Source: SAR86 cluster bacterium
Lineage (GTDB): Bacteria > Pseudomonadota > Gammaproteobacteria > Magnimaribacterales > D2472
NCBI GenBank assembly: GCA_016779285.1
Contig: JADHNV010000034.1
Span: forward strand, 1-10,212
Length of the DNA: 10,212 nucleotides
Direction: 5' to 3'
Shown: piece by piece, positions 1 to 5,900 of the stretch
Position numbering within the stretch: the first letter of the stretch is position 1
Layout: each line of letters starts with the position of its first letter
Position numbers and translations under genes: made by a program
Notes under the pieces: generated by a model
Told to the model about the DNA's origin: nothing
Database searches by the model: none
What the model saw: the letters and a program-made list of their open reading frames with translations, nothing else

Positions 1-359
1 ATGAAGAAAATGCTGATATTACACTGATTGCATCAGGAAGTGAGGTGCAGTTAATTCTTGCAGCTGCTCAATCAATTCAAAATGATGGACTTAAAGTAAA
101 TGTAGTATCCATGCCATGTCTTGATAAGTTCTATCTTCAAGATCAAGCTTATAGAGACAGCGTTGTGGATCCAAAGATGCCTAAGTTAGTTGTTGAAGCT
201 TTGCATCCTGACTCCTGGCATGGTTTGGTGAATCTCAATGATACTATTATTGGAATGAGAACTTTCGGAGAGAGTGCGCCAGCGGGCAAGCTGATGACTA
301 AATTTGGTTTTACAGAAGACAATATAATTATAGAAGCAAAAAAATTACTTAAAAAATGA
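1..359 (+). CDS. tkt: Transketolase, C-terminal end (partial, 5' end outside window)
   Basis: Reading in frame from base 3 gives about 118 residues before the TGA at 357-359. Transketolase is a thiamine-diphosphate enzyme that moves two-carbon ketol units between sugar phosphates in the non-oxidative pentose phosphate pathway. Only its C-terminal domain is here. The visible landmarks are ITLIASGSEVQ near the left edge, then VVSMPCLDKF, then the strongly conserved TFGESAPA and the closing FGFTEDNI, all in the order seen in E. coli TktA. The GTG at 45 is internal and not a start, because homology continues upstream to the window edge. The stop overlaps the pgk start (ATGA, 356-359), so translation of pgk is probably coupled to tkt. 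The thiamine-diphosphate binding part lies outside the window and cannot be judged. Confidence 0.96.
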   Translation, partial: EENADITLIASGSEVQLILAAAQSIQNDGLKVNVVSMPCLDKFYLQDQAYRDSVVDPKMPKLVVEALHPDSWHGLVNLNDTIIGMRTFGESAPAGKLMTKFGFTEDNIIIEAKKLLKK

Positions 360-1492
360 AGAAATTGGGCGATACAGATGTCTTTGATAAGACCGTCGCT
401 CTAAGAGCCGATTTAAATGTTCCTGTAAAAGACGGTAAAGTTTTGGATGATGCTAGGATTCTTGCGATCATCCCAACTCTTCAATACCTTAAAAAACAAA
501 ACTCAAAAATAGTTTTGATTTCCCATTTTGGAAGGCCTGAGGCAGGTGCATATGATTCAAAGTTTTCATTATTGCCTGTAGCTAATAAGCTTGAAGAAAT
601 TTTGAATACAAGAGTACCATTTTTTCAATCCTTGAAAGATGTTAATTTTGATAGCGATGTTTCTTTAATTGAAAACATTCGATTTTTATCAGGTGAAGTT
701 GAAAATGATCCAGAACTTTCTAGTCAACTTTCTGATTTAGCTGATGTTTATATTTTCGATGCCTTTGGCACATCTCACCGTTCTCATGCTTCAACTTTTG
801 GCGCAATCCACTCATCTAAAACTGCGTGTGCAGGACTTTTGTTAGAAGAGGAAGTGAATGCATTGACAAAAGCGATGCACTCAAAAGATACGCCAACCCT
901 ATCTATTGTAGGGGGCTCAAAAGTGTCTTCAAAATTAGAAGTTATAAAAAGTCTTATACATGTATCAAACAAAGTTATGACCGGAGGCGGCATTACAAAT
1001 ACCTTATTAAAAGCCAGTGGAAATAATATAGGGAATTCACTTTGCGAGGACGCTATGCTTGAGCAGGCTAAAGACCTTCTTGCGACCAAAAAGATATTAT
1101 TGCCAGAAGAAGTAATAGTAAGCAAAAGCCTTGAGTCAACTGAATCAAGGGTGTGTCGTATTGATGATGTGCAAGATGATGAGATGATACTTGATCAAAT
1201 ACTAAGCTCAGAGGCATCAGAAAAAATTGCTAAGGCTAGAAAAATTATTTGGAATGGACCTGTAGGTGTATTTGAAAAAAAACTTTTCTCAAAAGGCACC
1301 CAGCAGCTTGCTGAGGTCATTGCATCTTCAAACGCTTTTAGTATAGCTGGGGGAGGAGAAACTCTTTTAGCTATAAAAATGTTTATAGATAAAAGCAATA
1401 TTTCATATTGCTCAACAGGCGGCGGTGCTTTTCTTGAATTTATGGAAGGAAAAGCGCTACCATCATTATCTGCCCTAGGCTTTAAATTTTGA
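356..1492 (+). CDS. pgk: Phosphoglycerate kinase
   Basis: PGK interconverts 1,3-bisphosphoglycerate plus ADP and 3-phosphoglycerate plus ATP in the cytosolic core of glycolysis and gluconeogenesis. The 378 residues are near the usual bacterial length (E. coli 387). Landmarks in order: RADLNVP (17-23) and Arg34, SHFGRP (56-61), ENIRF (106-110), DAFGTSHRSHAST (135-147) in the substrate-binding N domain; then GGSKVSSKL (186-194), WNGPVGVFE (299-307), the nucleotide loop AGGGET (331-336) and TGGGAFLEF (354-362). The nucleotide loop is usually GGGDT or GGGDS; here the Mg-nucleotide Asp is Glu. The ATG overlaps the tkt stop by four bases and no Shine-Dalgarno is visible, which fits coupled translation. 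No gap or epd gene lies between tkt and pgk, unlike many gammaproteobacteria. Confidence 0.97.
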   Translation: MKKLGDTDVFDKTVALRADLNVPVKDGKVLDDARILAIIPTLQYLKKQNSKIVLISHFGRPEAGAYDSKFSLLPVANKLEEILNTRVPFFQSLKDVNFDSDVSLIENIRFLSGEVENDPELSSQLSDLADVYIFDAFGTSHRSHASTFGAIHSSKTACAGLLLEEEVNALTKAMHSKDTPTLSIVGGSKVSSKLEVIKSLIHVSNKVMTGGGITNTLLKASGNNIGNSLCEDAMLEQAKDLLATKKILLPEEVIVSKSLESTESRVCRIDDVQDDEMILDQILSSEASEKIAKARKIIWNGPVGVFEKKLFSKGTQQLAEVIASSNAFSIAGGGETLLAIKMFIDKSNISYCSTGGGAFLEFMEGKALPSLSALGFKF

Positions 1493-1493
1493 A

Positions 1494-1500
1494 AAGGAGA
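1494..1500 (+). promoter_or_regulatory. Strong Shine-Dalgarno for fba
   Basis: AAGGAGA sits just after the pgk stop, with the AGGAG core 6 bases from the fba ATG at 1506. It is the only near-perfect ribosome-binding site in the plus-strand run; neighbouring genes have weak or no such site. This suggests aldolase is translated independently and at a high level. Confidence 0.8.
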
Positions 1501-1505
1501 AAATC

Positions 1506-2519
1506 ATGTCATTAAATACACTAGAAGAAATAGCTAATTATATTGTTTCAGATGGAAAAGGAATTCTTGCGGCTGATGAAAGCAATCCAACCTGTGGTAA
1601 GCGTTTTGATTCTATAGGTGTTGAGTCAACAGAAACCAACAGACGTGATTACAGAGAAATGCTCTTCAGGGCAAGTGGAATGCAAGATAACATAGGCGGC
1701 GTTATTCTATTTGATGAAACAATCAGACAAAGCGCCAAGGATGGAACGCCTTTAGTTGAATTGATTAAAAATCAGGGAGCTTTGCCCGGCATTAAAGTTG
1801 ATCAGGGCTTAGCCGCATTAGAATCCTCTCCCCATGAAACAGTTACCCAAGGCCTGGAAGGACTTGATGAGAGATGCAAAGAATATGTTTCGCTTGGAGC
1901 AAAATTTACTAAATGGAGAGCAGTGATAAAGATATCTGACAGCTTGCCAACAGATGAGTGCATTGAAGCTAATATGCAGGCATTAGCGAAATACGCAAAG
2001 ATTGTTCAAAATAATAATATGGTTCCTATGGTAGAGCCAGAAGTTTTAATGGATGGAACTCATACAATTGATAAATGCTTTGAGGTAACAAGCAAAGCTT
2101 TAAAATCACTTTTTAAGCACTTAAAGGATGAGGGGGTTAATATTGCTGGCACTATCTTGAAGCCTAATATGGTGACTTCGGGATCAGCAGCAGAAATCCA
2201 AGCATCAGCCCAAGAAGTAGCTGAGATGACTGTTAAATGCCTTGCTGAGAATGTGCCGTCAGATCTTCCCGGTGTAACCTTTCTTTCAGGCGGCCAATCT
2301 GATGTAGATGCTACTGCCCATTTAGATGCGATGAATAAGATTGGTGGTTTCCCATGGAAGTTAAGCTTCTCATATGGAAGAGCTTTACAGCAATCATCTT
2401 TAAAAGCTTGGCTTGGCAAGGAAGAAAATATTTCACTGGCTCAAAATGCTCTTTCTCATAGAGCTTTAATGAATAAGCTAGCAGCAAATGGGGCCTGGCA
2501 TTCAGGCCTAGAAAATTAA
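1506..2519 (+). CDS. fba: Fructose-bisphosphate aldolase, class I (Schiff-base, eukaryote-like family)
   Basis: This enzyme cleaves fructose 1,6-bisphosphate to dihydroxyacetone phosphate and glyceraldehyde 3-phosphate. The 337 residues match the metal-independent class I family of animals and plants (Pfam Glycolytic), not the zinc class II FbaA usual in gammaproteobacteria or the DhnA-type FbaB. Active-site residues align by eye with rabbit aldolase: LAADES with Asp24 (rabbit D33), GIKVD Lys97 (K107), KWR 136-138 (K146-R148), VEPE Glu177 and Glu179 (E187, E189), Schiff-base Lys219 in GTILKPNMV (K229), SGGQS 261-265 and Arg292. The protein ends at WHSGLEN, so the flexible C-terminal tail with rabbit Tyr363 is missing. 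It follows pgk by 13 bases behind a strong Shine-Dalgarno. Codon use does not look foreign beside its neighbours. Confidence 0.96.
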   Translation: MSLNTLEEIANYIVSDGKGILAADESNPTCGKRFDSIGVESTETNRRDYREMLFRASGMQDNIGGVILFDETIRQSAKDGTPLVELIKNQGALPGIKVDQGLAALESSPHETVTQGLEGLDERCKEYVSLGAKFTKWRAVIKISDSLPTDECIEANMQALAKYAKIVQNNNMVPMVEPEVLMDGTHTIDKCFEVTSKALKSLFKHLKDEGVNIAGTILKPNMVTSGSAAEIQASAQEVAEMTVKCLAENVPSDLPGVTFLSGGQSDVDATAHLDAMNKIGGFPWKLSFSYGRALQQSSLKAWLGKEENISLAQNALSHRALMNKLAANGAWHSGLEN

Positions 2520-2530
2520 GCTTTATTCTT

Positions 2531-2968
2531 TTGCAAGCCATAGCTCAGCGAGTATCATCTGCTAAGGTCAGTATTGACTCCAAAACCCATTCTTCAATCA
2601 ATAAGGGAATCTTGGTCTATGTTTGCTTTGAAAATAATGATACCGAAGAGACCATAGAAAAATTTATATCTAAAATTATCAATTTTTCTTTTTTTAAAGG
2701 AGATAGCAGCATAATGTCTGCAAGTTTAAAGGAAATAAACGGACAATTGATGATTGTTAGTCAATTTACTTTGTCTGCTGTAACGGATAAAGGTAACAAA
2801 CCCAGCTTTCACAAAGCAGCTAAAACTGAAACAGCCAATTATTTATATGATTTGCTAATAAAAAGGTTAAATGAAAGTCCTATACAGTTTGAGTCAGGAG
2901 TATTTGCGTCTGACATGGATATTTATTCTGTTAATACTGGACCTGTAACTTTTTCATTTAAAATATAG
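2531..2968 (+). CDS. dtd: D-aminoacyl-tRNA deacylase
   Basis: Dtd hydrolyses D-amino acids wrongly attached to tRNA, and also glycine on tRNA-Ala, so it is a translation proofreading enzyme. The 145 residues equal the usual length. Visible signatures are the N-terminal QRV, SQFTL (77-81) with the active-site Thr80, KGNKPSF (87-93) and the C-terminal NTGPVTF (135-141), whose Gly137-Pro138 is the cross-subunit Gly-cisPro motif that gives chiral selectivity. The start is TTG: there is no in-frame ATG or GTG upstream before a stop, and MQAIAQRV lines up residue for residue with E. coli MIALIQRV. Only 11 bases separate it from fba and no Shine-Dalgarno is visible, so expression is probably low. 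It is an unusual neighbour for glycolytic genes. Confidence 0.95.
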   Translation: MQAIAQRVSSAKVSIDSKTHSSINKGILVYVCFENNDTEETIEKFISKIINFSFFKGDSSIMSASLKEINGQLMIVSQFTLSAVTDKGNKPSFHKAAKTETANYLYDLLIKRLNESPIQFESGVFASDMDIYSVNTGPVTFSFKI

Positions 2969-2972
2969 ATCT

Positions 2973-4145
2973 ATGAGCAATCAATTAGACAGTTTTACAA
3001 CAGAAGTGGATGCATGGATTGAAGAAAATTGTCCTAAATCAATGAAGACACCCATGCCAGTTTCTGAGCAAGTTTGGGCCTCCTCAGAGATTAATTTTCC
3101 TACTTCTGATTCTAAGATTTGGTTTGATGCAATGGTTTCTAAAGGTTGGTGTACACCGGAATGGCCGGTTGAATATGGAGGGGGAGGCTTATCTTTTGAG
3201 CAAGCAAAAATTTTACGAAGCCGCTTAAAGTTTTTTGGATGCAGGCCTGCTCAGATTAACTTTGGCATTTCAATGTTAGGACCCGTGATCTTGGAGTTTG
3301 GGACCGATGATCAAAAAAAAGAATTTTTACCAAAAATTTCAAGAGGTGAGATTTGGTGGTGTCAGGGATTCTCTGAACCAGGCGCTGGTTCAGATTTAGC
3401 TAATGTTTCAACCTCAGCAGAACTCAAGGGCAATGAATACATAATTAATGGGTCAAAAATTTGGACATCTGAAGCTAATAAAGCTGATTGGATGTACTGT
3501 TTGGTTAGAACAGCTAAAACAAAAAAAAAGCAAGCTGGTATATCTTTTATCTTATTAAACCTAAGGCAACCGAATATCGACATTAAACCTATTAAACTTT
3601 TAAGTGGTCAGTCTCCTTTTTGCCAAGTTTTTTTTGATAATGTTATAGCAAATGAATCTCATAGAATTTCTGATGAGAATGATGGCTGGAAAGTTGCAAA
3701 GAGACTCCTGGAATTTGAGCGAACTATGATGGCAGACCTTGGAAGTGAGGGAGCTGTTGATATTGAGCCTATTAGAACCTTTAAAAATAGCCAAGCTTTG
3801 AGTGCACCGGGCCAGCTTAAATTGCATAAAAAAATAATTAAACATGAACTACGAAACCATCTCATTGATTTAACAATGGCAAGAACCGCTATTGAGTCAA
3901 AGAGTGGATTTTCACCAGCTGCGCTTACATTGAAATACATCAGCACAGAAGAAACTCAGACTAGATGGGAACTTAATGTTGCAAGTCTTGGTGCAGGAGG
4001 TCTTGAAATAGTTGAAAAAAGTAAGGATACAAAGCAAGAAATTGCCAAGTCTTTCTTCTATTCTAAAGCGTATACTATTGCTGGAGGAAGCTCAGAAGTG
4101 CAATTGAATATTATCTCTAAACATATTTTAGGACTCCCAACATGA
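2973..4145 (+). CDS. Acyl-CoA dehydrogenase family flavoprotein
   Basis: The 390 residues have the full acyl-CoA dehydrogenase fold: N-terminal helices with the WPVEYGG turn (64-70), the FAD/substrate segment QGFSEPGAGSD (131-141), WTS (164-166), a middle beta domain, and the C-terminal helical domain ending TIAGGSSEVQLNIISKHILGLP. These enzymes use FAD to form an alpha,beta double bond in an acyl-CoA and pass electrons to electron-transfer flavoprotein. The chain length or type of substrate cannot be read. The catalytic Glu of the medium-chain enzyme (YEG) is Gly here (AGGSSE), but LLEFER at 245-250 puts Glu249 about where isovaleryl-CoA dehydrogenase carries its base (Glu254). The start is 4 bases after dtd, with no clear Shine-Dalgarno. 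No electron-transfer flavoprotein, thiolase or hydratase gene is nearby, so the pathway is open. Confidence 0.9.
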   Translation: MSNQLDSFTTEVDAWIEENCPKSMKTPMPVSEQVWASSEINFPTSDSKIWFDAMVSKGWCTPEWPVEYGGGGLSFEQAKILRSRLKFFGCRPAQINFGISMLGPVILEFGTDDQKKEFLPKISRGEIWWCQGFSEPGAGSDLANVSTSAELKGNEYIINGSKIWTSEANKADWMYCLVRTAKTKKKQAGISFILLNLRQPNIDIKPIKLLSGQSPFCQVFFDNVIANESHRISDENDGWKVAKRLLEFERTMMADLGSEGAVDIEPIRTFKNSQALSAPGQLKLHKKIIKHELRNHLIDLTMARTAIESKSGFSPAALTLKYISTEETQTRWELNVASLGAGGLEIVEKSKDTKQEIAKSFFYSKAYTIAGGSSEVQLNIISKHILGLPT

Positions 4146-4753
4146 CAATCAAAAAAATATCAGTCTTTTGTGGCGCCCATCTTGGCAAATCACCAGATTA
4201 TCAAATTGCCGCTCAACAAATCGGCAAAATAATGGCAGAAAAAGGTCTTGAAGTTATCTTTGGGGGCGGCAATGTTGGTTTAATGAAGGTTGTGGCTGAC
4301 ACAGCTATTGATAATGGAGGAAAGGCTACGGGCATTACATTAAAGTCGCTGCATGAATTTGAGCTTACCAACCCCAACATTAATGAAACAATTATTACCC
4401 ATTCACTTTTTGAAAGAAAAGAAAAATTTTTAGATATGAGCGATGCTTTTATTGTTTTACCTGGAGGTGTTGGTTCTATGGATGAGCTTCTTGAGGTGAT
4501 GGTAAGCAATCAACTTGGAGGCATCAATAAACCCGTGGGTTTATTAAATATTAATGGCTACTATGACGGATTTCTTAGTTGGCTTCAGCATTCTGTTGAC
4601 GAGGAGTTTGTTTCTGTTGAAAATCAAAACCAAATTCTTGTTAGCAATGACCCAAAAAAATTGTTAGACATGATTCTATCAGTCGAAATGCCCTCTCCAG
4701 ATACTTGGATACAAAGGCTTAATGTTGATTTCAGCAAGATACCAAAAGATTAA
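4142..4753 (+). CDS. LOG-family Rossmann protein (TIGR00730), probable nucleoside 5'-monophosphate phosphoribohydrolase
   Basis: The 203 residues form a single Rossmann-like domain of the LOG (lonely guy) family. Members split cytokinin riboside monophosphate, or AMP-like nucleotides, into a free base and ribose 5-phosphate. Visible motifs are VFCGAHLG near the N terminus, GGGNVGLM (41-48), the catalytic-region ERK (91-93) and PGGVGSMDE (107-115), the family's PGGxGTxxE with Ser for Thr. Arg92 and Glu115 are the expected catalytic pair. It is far shorter than PpnN. The ATG overlaps the acyl-CoA dehydrogenase stop (ATGA, 4142-4145), with a weak AGGA at 4130-4133. In a free-living bacterium a role in nucleotide salvage or clean-up is more likely than hormone making; the natural substrate is unknown. 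It ends the plus-strand run and its TAA overlaps the tatC stop. Confidence 0.9.
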   Translation: MTIKKISVFCGAHLGKSPDYQIAAQQIGKIMAEKGLEVIFGGGNVGLMKVVADTAIDNGGKATGITLKSLHEFELTNPNINETIITHSLFERKEKFLDMSDAFIVLPGGVGSMDELLEVMVSNQLGGINKPVGLLNINGYYDGFLSWLQHSVDEEFVSVENQNQILVSNDPKKLLDMILSVEMPSPDTWIQRLNVDFSKIPKD

Positions 4754-5466
4754 TTTTTTTTATCTCTTGAGATAAAAAGACCTATCTCAAAAAGTAACCA
4801 CATTGGCAGAGCTAAAAATAATTGAGAGAAAATATCTGGCGGCGTTAAAAACATTCCAATAACAAAAAAACTAATAATTAAGTATGGCCTCATAGTTTTG
4901 ATGCGATCCTTTGACACCAATCCAGTGGAAATTACTAAGAAAGTTGCTATAGGAATTTCAAAAGCAAAACCAAAGGCAAAGAAAAGCTTTAATACAAAAT
5001 CTAAATATTTATTTATGTCAGTCATGACCTGAATAGAGTCTGGAGCAGAGGACATAAAAAAACTAAGGATGATAGGGCTTACAACGAAATAGGCAAAGGC
5101 AATGCCTATATAAAAAAGTATTATGGAAGACAGGATTAAAGGGCCCACAAATGCCTTCTCTTTTGAATATAAGCCTGGAGAAATAAATCCCCATAGTTCA
5201 AGAAAAAAATAAGGCACTGATATGATCAAGGCTGAATAAATTGTGACCCTCAACGGCGCAAGAAATGGGGAAGCCACTTCAGTTGCAATCATACTGCTAC
5301 CAGCTGGCATCAATTCAATCAATGGCGATGAAATAAAAGAGTAAATATAGTTAGTAAATGGCAAGCAGCATATGAGGATCAACCCCGCAAACAAAAACAT
5401 TCTAATTATTCTTGAGCGTAATTCTTTTAAATGCTCAATAAGTGTCATGTCATTTGGATTGGCCAT
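4750..5466 (-). CDS. tatC: Sec-independent protein translocase TatC
   Basis: TatC is the polytopic inner-membrane core of the twin-arginine translocase and binds the signal peptide together with TatB. The 238 residues have six predicted membrane segments (roughly 22-36, 72-95, 112-135, 155-178, 193-207, 213-232). Conserved residues fall at the same numbers as in E. coli: Glu15 and Arg17 in HLKELR, Pro48, Phe94, Glu103, Glu170 and Asp211 in TPPDIFSQ. This register supports the ATG at 5466 rather than the in-frame ATG at 5448, although the chosen start lies 17 bases inside tatB. A purine-rich AAAGAAGAAG precedes it. The protein stops soon after the last membrane helix (SRDKKN), without the long polar tail of E. 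coli TatC. It is last in the minus-strand run; no tatD follows. Confidence 0.97.
   Translation of the reverse strand: MANPNDMTLIEHLKELRSRIIRMFLFAGLILICCLPFTNYIYSFISSPLIELMPAGSSMIATEVASPFLAPLRVTIYSALIISVPYFFLELWGFISPGLYSKEKAFVGPLILSSIILFYIGIAFAYFVVSPIILSFFMSSAPDSIQVMTDINKYLDFVLKLFFAFGFAFEIPIATFLVISTGLVSKDRIKTMRPYLIISFFVIGMFLTPPDIFSQLFLALPMWLLFEIGLFISRDKKN
4757..4790. repeat. Overlapping inverted repeats at the convergent gene end, two mutually exclusive hairpins
   Basis: Three related blocks lie in a row: TATCTC (4761-4766), GAGATA (4769-4774) and TATCTC (4783-4788). The first two form a perfect 10-bp inverted repeat (4757-4766 with 4769-4778) whose practical loop is CTTG. The last two form an 8-bp perfect repeat (4767-4774 with 4783-4790) around an 8-base loop. 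Both need the middle block, so only one hairpin can form at a time. The block lies in the last codons of tatC and just past the LOG stop. Neither strand has a proper U-run right after a stem, so this is not a standard terminator, though it may protect or end transcripts from one or both sides. Confidence 0.6.
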
Positions 5467-5695
5467 CTTCTTCTTTTTTAAACTCCTCCATTTTTAGCTC
5501 ATTGAAAATATCTTGTTTCAAATCTTCAGCGCCAATGTCCCTTTCGATGGAAGACCTAAATTCAAAAAATTTATTCTGGAATCTGGTAAAAGTTTTCATT
5601 AAAGATTTTATGAATGCTGGAAGTTGATCAGGGCCAATGACCAATATCCCAACCAGAAGGATAATTAGAATTTCAAGAAACCCAATCTGCAACAA
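5450..5695 (-). CDS. tatB: Sec-independent protein translocase subunit TatB (short form, TTG start)
   Basis: TatB is a single-span membrane protein with an amphipathic helix that receives twin-arginine precursors with TatC. The 81 residues start MLQIGFLEILI and keep Glu8, Gly21 and Pro22 (GPDQLP) at exactly the E. coli TatB positions, which distinguishes it from TatA. The polar, acidic/basic tail is only about 55 residues, against a total of 171 in E. coli. The start is the first of two adjacent TTG codons (5695-5693), 3 bases after the tatA stop, with no Shine-Dalgarno. No ATG or GTG could serve without losing the membrane helix. Its 3' end overlaps tatC by 17 bases. The weak start fits the known lower abundance of TatB relative to TatA. 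Confidence 0.94.
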   Translation of the reverse strand: MLQIGFLEILIILLVGILVIGPDQLPAFIKSLMKTFTRFQNKFFEFRSSIERDIGAEDLKQDIFNELKMEEFKKEEDGQSK

Positions 5696-5698
5696 TTT

Positions 5699-5884
5699 TT
5701 ATTGATCGTCTGCTTTAGACTCAGCATCTTTAGCCGAGCCATCATCTTTTATGGCTTTTTTAAATCCTTTCAGACCCTCTCCCAGATCTGAGCCCATGGT
5801 TCTAATCTTTTTGCCACCAAATAAAATTAATATAACCACCAGTATGATTAATATTTGCCAAAAACTTATTCCACCTATTCCCAT
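5699..5884 (-). CDS. tatA: Sec-independent protein translocase subunit TatA
   Basis: TatA oligomerises to let folded twin-arginine substrates cross the inner membrane. The 61-residue protein has a short N terminus GISFWQ with Gln10, one membrane helix (about 8-22), the FG hinge (22-23), and the amphipathic helix GSDLGEGLKGFKKA (31-44) with Phe41, the counterpart of E. coli Phe39. A short acidic tail KDDGSAKDAESKADDQ follows, shorter than the E. coli tail. The ATG at 5884 is backed by AGGAG six bases upstream, the best ribosome-binding site in the minus-strand run. It lies 16 bases after ubiB and 3 before tatB. The missing Pro after the helix and the SFWQ N terminus mark it as TatA rather than TatB. 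Confidence 0.96.
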   Translation of the reverse strand: MGIGGISFWQILIILVVILILFGGKKIRTMGSDLGEGLKGFKKAIKDDGSAKDAESKADDQ

Positions 5885-5890
5885 AATTAA

Positions 5891-5895
5891 CTCCT
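5891..5895 (-). promoter_or_regulatory. Shine-Dalgarno for tatA
   Basis: On the minus strand AGGAG is followed by TTAATT and then the tatA ATG. It occupies most of the 16-base gap after the ubiB stop. It is the only strong ribosome-binding site among the minus-strand genes, so TatA can be translated independently of the coupled genes around it. Confidence 0.75.
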
Positions 5896-5900
5896 GATCC

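Noticed and set aside
45..47. GTG as the start of a short protein at the left edge
   Set aside because: Homology to transketolase continues upstream to base 3, so it is an internal Val codon.
63..300. Possibility that the first gene is a 1-deoxyxylulose-5-phosphate synthase or a pyruvate dehydrogenase E1 fragment
   Set aside because: VVSMPCLDKF and TFGESAPA are transketolase-specific, and the neighbour pgk fits tkt.
784..1125. 113-codon open frame antisense to pgk
   Set aside because: It lies wholly within pgk, has no recognisable domain, and pgk is unambiguous in the other strand.
2060..2541. Two open frames antisense to fba (about 119 and 76 codons)
   Set aside because: They mirror the conserved aldolase coding sequence and have no family resemblance or start signals.
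3600..3946. Overlapping antisense open frames in the acyl-CoA dehydrogenase
   Set aside because: Shadow frames of a well-supported gene; no ribosome-binding site or known motif.
4754..4778. Standard Rho-independent terminator for the LOG gene
   Set aside because: The T-run precedes the stem on the plus strand and forms part of its left arm; no U-run follows the stem on either strand.
5446..5448. Downstream ATG as the tatC start, which would avoid the overlap with tatB
   Set aside because: Starting at 5466 puts Glu15, Arg17, Pro48, Glu103, Glu170 and Asp211 at the same numbers as E. coli TatC, and that start has a purine-rich upstream stretch.
5442..5627. 61-codon plus-strand frame across the tatB/tatC overlap
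   Set aside because: Ser/Leu/Lys-rich shadow translation of tatB and tatC; no independent support.
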